A DNA stretch of 64,000 nt from Paenibacillus nanensis (GTDB lineage Bacteria; Bacillota; Bacilli; Paenibacillales; Paenibacillaceae), in contig NZ_QXQA01000020.1 in assembly GCF_003583765.1 (NCBI RefSeq), forward strand, positions 1-64,000, written 5' to 3'. The position numbers and the translations under genes were made by a program. Below are positions 34,790 through 43,286 of the stretch, one piece after another; the first letter of the stretch is position 1, and each line of letters opens with the position of its first letter. The notes beneath the pieces were generated by a model. That model was not told the origin of the DNA. It worked only from the letters and a program-made list of their open reading frames with translations, and ran no database searches.

Positions 34790-35269
34790 TTATTTCGCCA
34801 GAAACGAAGCCGAGTATTCGATAACCTGCTCCGTCGTCGCGCCTTGCTCCACGTAATGCGTCGCCTTCACCCGATAGTAATAACCCACTCTCGAGTATCG
34901 AGTCAAATAGCCGGTAACAGAGGTTCCGTTACTAACGGCATTGCTTGAAGCCGGGATAAGATCCACCCAGGCTGAGCCTGTCCATTCCTGAAGCTGAATC
35001 GTTACGCCTACTTCCGATACCGTCGTTTTTGCTGCAGTCGTCGCTTCGATCGTAATGGATCCGTTTGTATTGCCTAGAATAATGATAGATGAAGATTTCA
35101 AATACGTGTAGGTCGGGTAGATGGCCATCGGCTGAATCTCCACGGGCGGCGGCGGGGTCTTCGCGTCTTTCTTCCCGCTAGCCGCCGCAAGCTGAGGCGC
35201 CATTAAAACTACGATTACAAGCCATAAGCATAATGAAAACTTGGAGAAGCGTTTAACTTTTACCACCAT
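34790..35269 (-). CDS. Secreted DUF6147-type hypothetical protein
   Basis: A 159-residue exported protein. A basic start is followed by a hydrophobic signal segment (FSLCLWLVIVVLMAPQLAAASG), a Pro-rich linker (KTPPPPVEIQP) and a beta-rich domain with YLKSSSIIILG, VTIQLQEWTGSAWVDL and YYRVKATHYVEQG. The last block, a strand pattern ending in a Tyr-rich motif, recalls the small secreted DUF6147 family of Bacillales; the function is unknown. I chose the start at 35269, preceded by GAAGGGA at good spacing, over in-frame ATGs at 35275 and 35302. Confidence 0.7.
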   Translation of the reverse strand: MVVKVKRFSKFSLCLWLVIVVLMAPQLAAASGKKDAKTPPPPVEIQPMAIYPTYTYLKSSSIIILGNTNGSITIEATTAAKTTVSEVGVTIQLQEWTGSAWVDLIPASSNAVSNGTSVTGYLTRYSRVGYYYRVKATHYVEQGATTEQVIEYSASFLAK

Positions 35270-35365
35270 AACCATTCCCTTCTCGTCCAATTTTTGGGAC
35301 ATCCCCTATATTTAAACGCATTAATGGTTAAGATGGTTTCATTTCCCAAAATTTTTTTAAAGCTG

Positions 35366-36172
35366 CTACAGCTTTATGGCTTCACCTGCAGGAATCGTTA
35401 CGGATTCCCCGTCCGCGCTAACCCATACGTCAAGCGCACTTGGATTATAGATGATTCGGCGATTCACCGAAAAGCGAAGGCCGGCAAGCGCATTGCGGTA
35501 CGCTACAATCTCCGACATCGTCGCCTTCCATACGAGCTCGCTGCCCCCGATCAGCTTGCCGACTTGGTCGACGAGCTCCCAGTTGTTATCGTGTTCGAAC
35601 TCGTAGCTGTGGCCCCAGACAAAAAGCAGCTCCATGCGGCTGAATCTTGGCGCGGATGCCAAAAATCGCTCAGCGGCTTCTACCATATCTTTGTGATGGC
35701 AGGTCGGATGCCAGCGCAGCCAATCCTCCGGCATATGAAAGCCGCCGTGGCTTTGAACCGTACGCGCATACTCGATGCCGAGCACCGGCAGCGCCGCGAC
35801 TACGCGGTCGTTGTACGTGCCGAACGGATAGCTCATCCCCCGCACGGGGTAACCGACTAACGCTTCGAGCGCCTCACGGTCCCTCAGAAGCTCGTCGGCT
35901 ATTTCTTCATCCGGCGATTGCTCGAGAAACGGATGCGTCACGGTATGAGCCGAAACCTCATGGCCTTGATAGAGTCCTGCTACTTCATCCGCTCGAATAT
36001 AACCTTCCTTGCCGAAGAACCCGGAATTGAGATGGAACGTGCCTCTCAATCCGTATTGATTAAAAGCGTCTACTAATCTACGATCATGCTCACGTCCGTC
36101 GTCGAAGCTAAATACCGCCGCCTTGCCAAGTCCGCCCGGATAACGGTCGAACCGAATGCTTGCGCTGTTCAT
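35366..36172 (-). CDS. Polysaccharide deacetylase family protein (NodB fold)
   Basis: A 268-residue protein of carbohydrate esterase family 4 type. Motif 1 is VFSFDDG with the metal/catalytic Asp pair, motif 2 is the metal-binding HTVTHPF, and later motifs are MSYPFGTYN and FVWGHSYEF. There is no signal peptide, which is unusual for a wall-acting deacetylase and suggests an intracellular substrate or release by another route. The start at 36172 (AAGGAGAGGGAG upstream) is preferred to the longer frame from 36214. The substrate (peptidoglycan, chitin oligomer or other) is not visible. Confidence 0.85.
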   Translation of the reverse strand: MNSASIRFDRYPGGLGKAAVFSFDDGREHDRRLVDAFNQYGLRGTFHLNSGFFGKEGYIRADEVAGLYQGHEVSAHTVTHPFLEQSPDEEIADELLRDREALEALVGYPVRGMSYPFGTYNDRVVAALPVLGIEYARTVQSHGGFHMPEDWLRWHPTCHHKDMVEAAERFLASAPRFSRMELLFVWGHSYEFEHDNNWELVDQVGKLIGGSELVWKATMSEIVAYRNALAGLRFSVNRRIIYNPSALDVWVSADGESVTIPAGEAIKL

Positions 36173-36251
36173 GGCTCCCTCTCCTTGTCCTCTTATCGGA
36201 TCATACGCATCCATTTTAACCCATAAAAGCGGCCTTCTCTAGCCCCGGGAA

Positions 36252-36587
36252 TTAGCTTTTTACAGCAGGCTCCTTCTCGCCGTTGAGCTCCACATTCTTC
36301 TCTCCCCACGCGCACATCGCATCGAGAATCGGCTTAAACGACCAGCCATAATCCGTAAGCGAATAGACCACCTTCGGAGGAATTTGCTCATAAATCGTCC
36401 GTTTCACCATGCCGTCCTCCTCCAGCTCCCGAAGCTGCTGGGTCAGCATCTTTTGCGTAATATTCGGCATCAGGCGCTTCAGCTCGCTCGTTCGTTTATC
36501 CCCTTTGTCGAGATGGCATAGGATAACAACCTTCCACTTGCCTCCGATTACATCTAACGTCGCTTCTACCGGAATGTTATATGCCAT
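36252..36587 (-). CDS. HxlR-family transcriptional regulator
   Basis: A 111-residue winged-helix regulator with the family pattern TLDVIGGKWKVVILCHL, RTSELKRLMPNITQKMLTQQLRELEEDG, and the wing KVVYSLTDYGWSF. HxlR proteins respond to aldehydes, quinones or redox stress. It is divergent from an MFS exporter gene and an aldo/keto reductase gene. The intergenic region carries a perfect 12-bp palindrome (36657-36668), so it very likely controls this divergent unit. Confidence 0.88.
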   Translation of the reverse strand: MAYNIPVEATLDVIGGKWKVVILCHLDKGDKRTSELKRLMPNITQKMLTQQLRELEEDGMVKRTIYEQIPPKVVYSLTDYGWSFKPILDAMCAWGEKNVELNGEKEPAVKS

Positions 36588-36656
36588 TAGGACTGCCTCC
36601 TTGGAGTAGGGTACTTTTTGGTGCCTATATTACTTCTAAGTATCTATATCACTTGA

Positions 36657-36668
36657 AAGTACGTACTT
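36657..36668. promoter_or_regulatory. Candidate HxlR operator
   Basis: The perfect palindrome AAGTACGTACTT lies in the HxlR/MFS intergenic region. Related half-sites GTACTT (36611) and ACTTCTAAGTA (36632) occur nearby. HxlR-family sites are often of the GTAC-centred type. Confidence 0.55.
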
Positions 36669-36763
36669 ACAAAATAAATCCCACCGCCTTATACTAACAC
36701 CCATGCGGCAAATCATGCAATGCCGCGAACTTCGAGATTGGTTGCTAGAAGGAGGTACACCAC

Positions 36764-37969
36764 ATGAGCAAAACATATACTGCGCCCGCTCGATCCGCTA
36801 GCGCGGGCAAATCGGGGTCGCTGGCGCTGCTCGCCCTTGCTGTCAGCGCGTTCGGAATCGGCACGACGGAATTTGTGCCGGTTGGCCTGCTGGCTTCCAT
36901 CGCGGACGATTTGCATATCGGCATTACTCTTGCGGGATTGCTTATTTCCGGTTACGCGATAGGCGTTGCGGCCGGCGCGCCGATCTTGACCGCGCTAACG
37001 AACCGGCTGAACCGGAAGACGCTGTTAATGGGACTGATGCTCGTCTTTATCGCGGGGAACACAACCGCCGCGCTGTCGGGTTCATTTTCCTTATTAATGA
37101 TCGCCCGGTTCATTACCGCTTTCTCGCACGGCGTCTTCTTCTCGATTGGCTCTACCATCGCCGTGCAGCTTGTGCCGAAAGAGAAGCAGGCGAGCGCGAT
37201 TGCGCTGATGTTCACCGGCCTGACCGTCGCGACCGTAACCGGCGTTCCGCTCGGCACCTTCATCGGGCAAAACTTCGGGTGGCGGGCGACCTTCTGGGGC
37301 GTCGCCATCCTGGGCGTCATCGGCATTGCGGCCAGCGCCATGCTCATTCCGCGCAGTTTGAAGCAGCCGCCTCCGGCCAAATTTTCGGATATGCTGCGTA
37401 TTTTGACCAATAGCAGACTGCTGCTCGGCTTCGCGATTACGGCTCTCGGCTATGGCGGCACCTTCGTCGCCTTCACGTATTTGACGCCGATTTTGCAGGA
37501 TGTCATGAAGCTGAATGCCGGAACGGTCAGCCTCGTGCTTCTGCTGTACGGCATAGCGGTAGCGGCCGGCAATGAAATCGGAGGAAGATGGGCCAACCGC
37601 GACCCGATCCGCGCGCTGCTTATTATGTTTATCATTCAAACGGCGGTGTTGATCGCGATGTCCTTCATGATCCCTTTCCGTATCGCCGGCCTAATTGCAG
37701 TAGCCTTGATGGGACTATTCGCTTTTATGAACGTGCCCGGCCTGCAGCTGTATATCGTGAAGCTTGCCGAGAAATATACGCCGTCCGCAATCGACGTCGC
37801 ATCCGCGCTTAATATCGCCGCTTTCAATCTCGGCATCGCGATTGGCTCCATAGTCGGCGGCTTCGTCGTTGACGGCATCGGCCTTGCGCATACGCCGTGG
37901 GTCGGCGGCCTAATGGTGGCCGTTGCGGTTATTTTGACGGGTATATTGTCCAAGCTTGAGAGGAAATAA
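36764..37969 (+). CDS. MFS transporter of the DHA1 (AraJ/YdhP-like) class
   Basis: A 401-residue membrane protein with twelve expected helices. The first helix carries AVSAFGIGTTEFVPVGLL, typical of the AraJ/YdhP/PbuE-like DHA1 exporters of sugars, purines or drugs. Loop 2-3 has TNRLNRKTLL in place of the usual motif A, and helix 5 has the antiporter-like GLTVATVTGVPLGTF. AAGGAGG precedes the start. The aldo/keto reductase gene follows after 30 bases, and the HxlR regulator is divergent. The set suggests export and reduction of a reactive carbonyl or similar toxicant (inference). Confidence 0.85.
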   Translation: MSKTYTAPARSASAGKSGSLALLALAVSAFGIGTTEFVPVGLLASIADDLHIGITLAGLLISGYAIGVAAGAPILTALTNRLNRKTLLMGLMLVFIAGNTTAALSGSFSLLMIARFITAFSHGVFFSIGSTIAVQLVPKEKQASAIALMFTGLTVATVTGVPLGTFIGQNFGWRATFWGVAILGVIGIAASAMLIPRSLKQPPPAKFSDMLRILTNSRLLLGFAITALGYGGTFVAFTYLTPILQDVMKLNAGTVSLVLLLYGIAVAAGNEIGGRWANRDPIRALLIMFIIQTAVLIAMSFMIPFRIAGLIAVALMGLFAFMNVPGLQLYIVKLAEKYTPSAIDVASALNIAAFNLGIAIGSIVGGFVVDGIGLAHTPWVGGLMVAVAVILTGILSKLERK

Positions 37970-37999
37970 TAATCAAATCATCCAGGAGGAATTTACTTT

Positions 38000-38842
38000 A
38001 TGACACAACATTTGCAAAGCGTGACGACACTAGCTAACGGCGTATCCATGCCATGGTTCGGACTAGGCGTATTTCAAGTGGAAGAAGGCGAGGAGCTCGT
38101 TAACGCGATCCGTTCCGCTGTTGCATTCGGATACCGCAGCATCGATACGGCGGCCATCTACGGCAATGAAAGCAGCGTCGGCGAAGGCATCCGCCAAGCG
38201 ATGGCGGAGAACGGCTTAAAGCGGGAGGATTTGTTCGTCACATCCAAGGTTTGGAACGCGGACCTGGGCTACGAATCGACGCTTGCCGCCTATGAAACAA
38301 GCTTGTCCAAGCTGGGCCTGGATTATTTGGATCTCTACTTGATTCATTGGCCGGTAGCCGGCAAATATAAGGACGCTTGGCGGGCACTCGAGAAATTATA
38401 CAAGGATGGCCGGATTAAAGCGATCGGCGTGAGCAACTTCCAGATCCATCATTTGAAGGATGTCATGGAGGGCGCCGAGATCAAACCGATGGTCAACCAA
38501 GTGGAGTTCCACCCTCGTCTGACGCAGAAGGAGCTGCTCGCTTACACAAGCGAGCAAGGCATTCAGCTTGAAGCCTGGTCGCCTCTGATGCAGGGCCAGC
38601 TGCTGAATGATCCGGCGTTAACCGAGATCGCCGGCCAATACGGCAAATCGGTCGCGCAAGTTATTCTGCGCTGGGACCTGCAGCACGGTGTCGTAACGAT
38701 TCCGAAGTCAACCAAAGAGCAGCGCATCATCGAGAATGCCTCGATCTTCGACTTCGAGCTGTCGCAAGCGGATATGGACCGCATCGACGGGCTCAACCAA
38801 AATCTGCGCGTCGGTCCGGATCCGGACAATTTCGATTTCTAA
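38000..38842 (+). CDS. Aldo/keto reductase, YvgN-like
   Basis: A 280-residue NADPH-dependent reductase. Catalytic tetrad segments are SIDTAAIYGNE (Asp, Tyr), VTSKVWN (Lys) and YLIHWP (His). The C-terminal NADPH motif is VTIPKSTKEQRIIENASIFDFEL. It resembles the glyoxal/methylglyoxal reductase YvgN of B. subtilis. In B. subtilis yvgN follows yvgK-yvgL-yvgM (regulator, modA, modB); here the same families are next door, although this gene is convergent with modB. AGGAGG precedes the ATG. Confidence 0.9.
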   Translation: MTQHLQSVTTLANGVSMPWFGLGVFQVEEGEELVNAIRSAVAFGYRSIDTAAIYGNESSVGEGIRQAMAENGLKREDLFVTSKVWNADLGYESTLAAYETSLSKLGLDYLDLYLIHWPVAGKYKDAWRALEKLYKDGRIKAIGVSNFQIHHLKDVMEGAEIKPMVNQVEFHPRLTQKELLAYTSEQGIQLEAWSPLMQGQLLNDPALTEIAGQYGKSVAQVILRWDLQHGVVTIPKSTKEQRIIENASIFDFELSQADMDRIDGLNQNLRVGPDPDNFDF

Positions 38843-38860
38843 TCGGCAATATGACGCGCC

Positions 38861-38899
38861 AAGAAGCCGTCCTCACGAAGAGGACGGCTTCTTCCATTT
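38861..38899. terminator. Bidirectional terminator between aldo/keto reductase and modB
   Basis: AAGAAGCCGTCCTC, five bases and GAGGACGGCTTCTT form a perfect 14-bp stem, with modest T-richness on the plus side. Confidence 0.8.
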
Positions 38900-38919
38900 C
38901 TCTGAGTATTAGATCATCT

Positions 38920-39591
38920 CTAATCACGCTTTCTTAACCGGCCGGTTAGCAGCAGCAGGATGAAGGAGATGACCACGATACCAATCGTCCATGCCCATGC
39001 CATCGTCTGATTCCCGGCGTCCACCGCCACATAGATTGCTGTCGGAATGGTCTGGGTTTTGCCGGGAATATTGCCGGCGATCATCAGCGTGGCGCCGAAT
39101 TCGCCAAGCGCTCGAGCAAACCCAAGGATGTATGCCGTAAGTACGGAACGCCCCGCGAGCGGGAGGGTGATATAACGGAACACCGCCCACTCCCCTGCGC
39201 CCGCCGAACGGGCCGATTCCTCCAGCGCGCGGTCCACCTCTTCGAACCCGGTCTTCATCGTCTGATACACAAGCGGAAATGCCACCACGGTCGCCGCTAT
39301 AACCGCCGCCCATGGGGAGAACACGATCGGCTCGGCAAATACCGATTCGGCCAGCCTGCCCAGCCAGCCGCGTCGGCCCAAAGCGATCAGCAGCAGAAAG
39401 CCCACAACGGTTGGAGGCAGTACGAGAGGCAGCATAAACAGGGTTTCCAGCAGCGTTTTGCCCCGGAACGTCTTCTTCGCCATCCGCCATGCCGCGGCGA
39501 TGCCTAGCACTGCCGCCACAACGCTGGCCAGAAGCGCGACTTGAAGCGACAGAAGAACGGGCGGCCAGAAGGAATGCCAATCGATCGTCAT
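38920..39591 (-). CDS. modB: Molybdate ABC transporter permease ModB
   Basis: A 223-residue inner-membrane permease of the molybdate importer, with five to six helices. The EAA-loop signature is ALEESARSAGAGEWAVFRYITLPLA, with PLVLPPTVVGFLLL near residue 55, typical of ModB. It starts three bases after modA stops, so the two are coupled. No modC ATPase gene is adjacent; the ATPase must come from elsewhere. The locus lay-out resembles B. subtilis yvgL-yvgM. Confidence 0.9.
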   Translation of the reverse strand: MTIDWHSFWPPVLLSLQVALLASVVAAVLGIAAAWRMAKKTFRGKTLLETLFMLPLVLPPTVVGFLLLIALGRRGWLGRLAESVFAEPIVFSPWAAVIAATVVAFPLVYQTMKTGFEEVDRALEESARSAGAGEWAVFRYITLPLAGRSVLTAYILGFARALGEFGATLMIAGNIPGKTQTIPTAIYVAVDAGNQTMAWAWTIGIVVISFILLLLTGRLRKRD

Positions 39592-39594
39592 CGC

Positions 39595-40395
39595 TTATTC
39601 CGCTTCGCTGAATCCATATTTTTTGAAGACGTCCATCGCCGCTGCCGATTGCAAAAATGTATACAGCTCCATCGCTTCCTCGGGATGCTCGCTCTCCTTC
39701 ACGATACCGACCGGATACAAGATCGGCGAATAAGCTGCCGGATCAACCGCAAATGCGATTTGCACCGTTTCCGAAGAAAGCGCGTCCGTTTTGTAAACAA
39801 AACCCGCGTCGGCATTGCCCGTCTCCACGTATTGCAGCACCTGCTTCACGTCCTTCGCCTGCACGGTCTTAGCTTGCAGCTTATCCCAAAGCTGCTCGTT
39901 CGTCAGCGCCTCCTTGGCGTAAGCACCCGCCGGCACGCTTTCGGGAATGCCGACTGCGATTGCGCTCACCGATTCCTTCTGCAAATCCTGCAAGGAAGCG
40001 ACGGATACCCCCTCTTCCTTCGGGATGACGACAACCAGCTCGTTGGACAGCAGATTCGCCGTTTGCCCCTCTGCTATCAATCCTTTATCCGCCAAAGCGT
40101 CCATATTTTTAGCCGAGGCCGAGAGGAACAGATCCGCGGGCGCCCCCTGCTCGATCTGCTGCTGCAAAGCGCCCGACGCGCCGTAGTTAAAGAACAGCGC
40201 AACACCCGGATGCTCGGCTTCGAACACGGTCTTTAGCTCGTTCAACGCTTCCGTCATGCTGGCCGCCGCCGAAACGGTAAGCTCCGCCTTATTCGCTGAC
40301 TGCTCAGCCGCGGAATCTGTGTCGGCACAAGCGCTCAATAGTAGAATGGAGCATAACGAAACCAACACCATAAAGCTTGCTTTCATACTTCTCAT
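39595..40395 (-). CDS. modA: Molybdate-binding lipoprotein ModA
   Basis: A 266-residue substrate-binding protein with a lipoprotein signal (LLLSACADT, Cys22 region) and the ModA core: LTVSAAASMTEALNEL, FNYGASGALQQQIEQGAPADLFLSAS, LVVVIPKEE and VYKTDAL. It captures molybdate or tungstate outside the membrane for ModB. GGGGAG precedes the ATG. It is divergent from a HTH regulator with a fused binding-protein-like domain, which probably controls it. The intergenic region has three 10-bp phased repeats. Confidence 0.9.
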   Translation of the reverse strand: MRSMKASFMVLVSLCSILLLSACADTDSAAEQSANKAELTVSAAASMTEALNELKTVFEAEHPGVALFFNYGASGALQQQIEQGAPADLFLSASAKNMDALADKGLIAEGQTANLLSNELVVVIPKEEGVSVASLQDLQKESVSAIAVGIPESVPAGAYAKEALTNEQLWDKLQAKTVQAKDVKQVLQYVETGNADAGFVYKTDALSSETVQIAFAVDPAAYSPILYPVGIVKESEHPEEAMELYTFLQSAAAMDVFKKYGFSEAE

Positions 40396-40412
40396 CCGGT
40401 TGGCTCCCCACC

Positions 40413-40455
40413 AATTATATTTAATTATATCTAGTTATATCTAATTCGAATTATA
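40413..40455. promoter_or_regulatory. Phased 10-bp repeats in the modA/regulator intergenic region
   Basis: AATTATATTT, AATTATATCT and AGTTATATCT follow one another without gaps, then AATTCGAATT (palindromic). Repeats of one helical turn suggest cooperative binding on one DNA face by the adjacent regulator, or a curved upstream element. No other palindrome is seen in this region. Confidence 0.5.
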
Positions 40456-40561
40456 GAAGCAGAAGAAGCGCCTTGTAAATAGCAAAATCGACGGTGTGCC
40501 GGGCTGCAAAGCGATATGCTACAATGATACCAATGGAATCGAACTCGCAGGAGGATACGGC

Positions 40562-41542
40562 ATGTCGCAGGATATTTCCTACACGGCAGAAGAAATCGCA
40601 AAGCTGCTTAAAATATCAAAGCTAACCGTCTACGATCTGATTAAAAAAGGCGAGCTTCCTTCTTATCGGGTAGGCAAGCAGATGAGGGTGGACGCGTCGG
40701 ACCTGGAGGCGTACAAAAACCGCCATAAATCCGGAGCCGCTGCCGCCCAGGAGTTACGGCGGACAGACACCCCCGGAGATGCCGCCAGACATCAGGCCGC
40801 GGGCGCTGTCCCTTCGCCATCCGGGCTAGGTACGCCGGGAACGCTGGTCATTACCGGCCAGGACATCAGCTTGGACATTTTAGCCAGACATATGGAAGGC
40901 GCTTTGACAGGCTTTCGTCCGCTTCGCTCTTACGCAGGAAGTCTGGACAGCCTGATAAGCATGTACAGGGGAGAATCGGATATCGTCAGCACGCATCTGC
41001 TGGATGGGGACAGCGGCGAATATAACATTCCCTATATCCGCAGGCTGCTTGTCGGTTCGTCCTATATTGTCGTTAACCTGCTCTCGCGCCCCGCCGGCTT
41101 CTATGTGCCGAAAGGCAATCCGCTGCAGCTATTCGGCTGGACGGATCTTGCCAAATCCGGCCTTCGCCTCGCCAATCGGGAGAAGGGCTCCGGCGCGCGC
41201 GTGCTGCTGGACGAGCAGCTGCGTCTTCACGGCATTTCGCCTCGCAATCTGCAGGGCTACGACCAGATTCACAACAGCCATCTGTCCGTCGCCGCCAAGG
41301 TAGCATCGGGTGAAGCCGACATCGGAATCGGCACCGCCAGAGCGGCTTCTATCGTCGAAGGCGTCGACTTCATCCCGCTCATCCAGGAGCGCTACGATCT
41401 CGTCGCGCTCAAAAAGCCGGAGAACGAGCAGTGGATCAGCGCATGGCTGCGCATCCTCCGTTCCGAGACGTTCAAGCAGGAGCTGCGGGCAATTGCCGGC
41501 TATGACCTGTCGCTAACCGGCGAGGTGCTCTACGAGTCATAA
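40562..41542 (+). CDS. HTH regulator with molybdate-binding-protein-like domain (YvgK-like)
   Basis: A 326-residue one-component regulator. Residues 5-55 form an excisionase/MerR-type helix-turn-helix (YTAEEIAKLLKISKLTVYDLIKKGELPSYRVGKQMRV). A Pro/Ala-rich linker leads to a C-terminal periplasmic-binding-protein-like domain (COG1910 type: SGARVLLDEQL, GEADIGIGTARAA). This is the architecture of B. subtilis YvgK next to modA-modB homologues yvgL-yvgM. Sensing of molybdate or molybdenum cofactor is inferred. The start ATG at 40562 has GGAGG at proper spacing; the frame is open further upstream. Confidence 0.85.
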   Translation: MSQDISYTAEEIAKLLKISKLTVYDLIKKGELPSYRVGKQMRVDASDLEAYKNRHKSGAAAAQELRRTDTPGDAARHQAAGAVPSPSGLGTPGTLVITGQDISLDILARHMEGALTGFRPLRSYAGSLDSLISMYRGESDIVSTHLLDGDSGEYNIPYIRRLLVGSSYIVVNLLSRPAGFYVPKGNPLQLFGWTDLAKSGLRLANREKGSGARVLLDEQLRLHGISPRNLQGYDQIHNSHLSVAAKVASGEADIGIGTARAASIVEGVDFIPLIQERYDLVALKKPENEQWISAWLRILRSETFKQELRAIAGYDLSLTGEVLYES

Positions 41543-41572
41543 AGCTATTTCAAAGGCGTGCGCTTTAAGGTC

Positions 41573-41601
41573 TTGACGATTTCCCCGCGGCTACTTACAA
41601 T
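41573..41601 (+). promoter_or_regulatory. Sigma-A promoter of tRNA-Pro
   Basis: TTGACG, a 17-base spacer and TACAAT lie 31 bases upstream of the mature tRNA 5' end. Confidence 0.75.
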
Positions 41602-41631
41602 CATTTGTAAAGGCATTCATCATGACGCTTT

Positions 41632-41705
41632 CGGGGTATGGCGCAGCCTGGTAGCGCGCACCCTTGGGGTGGGTGAGGTCGCTGGTTCGAATCCAGTTAC
41701 TCCGA
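41632..41705 (+). tRNA. tRNA-Pro (anticodon GGG)
   Basis: A 74-base cloverleaf. The 7-bp acceptor stem is CGGGGTA/TACTCCG with one G-T pair, the D stem is GCGC/GCGC, and the anticodon arm is CACCC-TTGGGGT-GGGTG with GGG at the loop centre. The T arm is GCTGG-TTCGAAT-CCAGT, and the discriminator is A. CCA is not encoded. It has its own promoter and terminator. GGG reads CCC/CCU; this isoacceptor is an addition to the near-universal UGG species. Confidence 0.93.
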
Positions 41706-41714
41706 TACGAAAGC

Positions 41715-41765
41715 AAACAACCATCCACGTTCCGCTTCACGCGGGCAGGATGGTTGTTTGTTTTT
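41715..41765 (+). terminator. Terminator of tRNA-Pro
   Basis: AAACAACCATCC, a 21-base loop and GGATGGTTGTTT are followed by GTTTTTG. It ends at the stop of the convergent kinase-like gene and may serve both. Confidence 0.8.
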
Positions 41766-41768
41766 GTT

Positions 41769-42449
41769 TTATTTCATGAACCGTGAAAATAACCGGCTTA
41801 TTCGCTGCGCGTATTCCTCTACGTTCAAGTTCGCTTGATCCAGCTTTTTATAGCCGCTTTTGACGGAGTTTATTAGCCATAACGGAATTTTCTTTCCTTC
41901 CATGCTCGGATAAAACATCTGGTACGCCCACATCAAATGCTCCCAGCGGCGGTCGTCGCCCTCCAGCATATACTCGGAGACGTCGATAACTTTGGCTCTC
42001 CCGTTCTGTACGACAACGTTTTTCAAATGAATATCCCGCGGGTTGAGGCCGCGTTCGCGCACCAGCCGCCGGGCATCCTCCACATCCGAGATGACGACGG
42101 GAGGAACGGGTATTCCTTGAAGCAAGCAATCAAGCAGCGTAGGTCCCGGCTCGTAGCCGATGGCCAAATAGTTGCTGCCTTCGCCGTAGTAGGCGGGGAA
42201 ATACGGAATACCTTTTAATTGCAGGTAAACGTCCCTCTCCCGCTCTTTTTTGTACAGAGCATGATCGGTATATACTTTATATGCGACTTCCGGAACGGGA
42301 TCATAGGTGAATACGGCTGCATCCGTGCCAAGTCCGACACAATGAAGGCCATCCGCGTAACCGAACAAACTGACCTCCTCGTTGCGTTCATTGCCCTCCA
42401 CCCGAATACTGCTTAGGGCATCCTCCGCCAGCCGCCAATTTGGTTTCAT
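41769..42449 (-). CDS. Serine/threonine-kinase-like protein (YrzF-like)
   Basis: A 226-residue small protein-kinase-fold protein. It has a glycine-poor N-lobe with VAYKVY (Lys), a hinge YLAIGYEPG, a catalytic loop GLNPRDIHLKNVV in place of HRD-x-K-x-x-N, and KVIDVSEYM in place of DFG. Asp and Asn of the loop are present but the canonical DFG glycine is not, so activity is uncertain. Similar short proteins occur in Bacillales (YrzF, YbdM-like). AAAGGAGGGG precedes the ATG. Confidence 0.7.
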   Translation of the reverse strand: MKPNWRLAEDALSSIRVEGNERNEEVSLFGYADGLHCVGLGTDAAVFTYDPVPEVAYKVYTDHALYKKERERDVYLQLKGIPYFPAYYGEGSNYLAIGYEPGPTLLDCLLQGIPVPPVVISDVEDARRLVRERGLNPRDIHLKNVVVQNGRAKVIDVSEYMLEGDDRRWEHLMWAYQMFYPSMEGKKIPLWLINSVKSGYKKLDQANLNVEEYAQRISRLFSRFMK

Positions 42450-42512
42450 GCCGATCCCCTCCTTTTGATACTCCTATTATTATACGTCGATACCGCTGGG
42501 TGGCTTCAGAAA

Positions 42513-43286
42513 TCAAACCGTTGCGATATGATAGAAGCTTGCATATAGCGGCTTTCGCGTGCTTTCATCGATAAACAGCTTAAGCACCGCCTCATCCCGC
42601 TGGAACACGATTCCGTCCTCCGCGATAAAATCAGGCTGCCCCAAGCAAGCTTTAAGTCCCTCTTCCGTCATCGGCACCGACTTGCCATTGATCTCTATTT
42701 GTTCCGCCAAAGGGACTTCCACATACTGCACCAGTCCGTCATAAAACGCCACATGTACGTCCGGATAATAATAGATGTCAAGCTCCTGCCAAAATTCGTC
42801 CTGCTCGATCTTCTCCGGCTCCCCGAGTTTAGACGTCACGCTTTGAGGCGTATCGTACAGCGAGACGCCCCCGACGTGATGGAAGACTGAGATCGGCTTG
42901 TCTTCGCACCCGCCCGATGCGCTCGGGCTCGGTTTCGCCTTCGCTTCTTCCGTCTGTGGTTCCGCCTTCGGTTGGTCCGCTTTCAGTTCCGCCTTCGCTT
43001 CTTCCGCCTGTGGTTCCGCCTTCAGTTCCGCCTTTAGTTGGTCAGCCTTCAGTTCCGCCTTCGGTTCGTCCGCCTTCGGTTCCGCCTTCGGTTCCGCCTT
43101 CGGCTCGTCCGCCGCTTCCCCTTCGATGGAAAGCACCGCAGCCGCAACAGGCGGCGCCTCTGAAACAAGCGGCTGCAGCACCTCCATTCCCTCCGACACT
43201 TCTATTTTTTGACCGTTACCGGCATCCGTTTGATTTGCACCAAGCGCTCCGCTAATGAACAACACAATAATGAGCAAAAGTTTCAT
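42513..43286 (-). CDS. Secreted protein with Glu-Pro-Lys-Ala repeats
   Basis: A 257-residue exported protein. The signal peptide (about 1-21) is followed by a low-complexity region (about 58-120) made of variants of E-P-K-A, E-L-K-A and D-Q-P-K-A. A folded C-terminal domain (about 130-257: ISVFHHVGGVSLYDTPQSV, LGEPEKIEQDEFW, YYYPDVHVAFYDG) resembles DUF4309-type domains. The repeats are charged and could act as a wall-spanning spacer. Repeat number is probably variable between strains. The function is unknown. GGGAGG precedes the start. Confidence 0.65.
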   Translation of the reverse strand: MKLLLIIVLFISGALGANQTDAGNGQKIEVSEGMEVLQPLVSEAPPVAAAVLSIEGEAADEPKAEPKAEPKADEPKAELKADQLKAELKAEPQAEEAKAELKADQPKAEPQTEEAKAKPSPSASGGCEDKPISVFHHVGGVSLYDTPQSVTSKLGEPEKIEQDEFWQELDIYYYPDVHVAFYDGLVQYVEVPLAEQIEINGKSVPMTEEGLKACLGQPDFIAEDGIVFQRDEAVLKLFIDESTRKPLYASFYHIATV

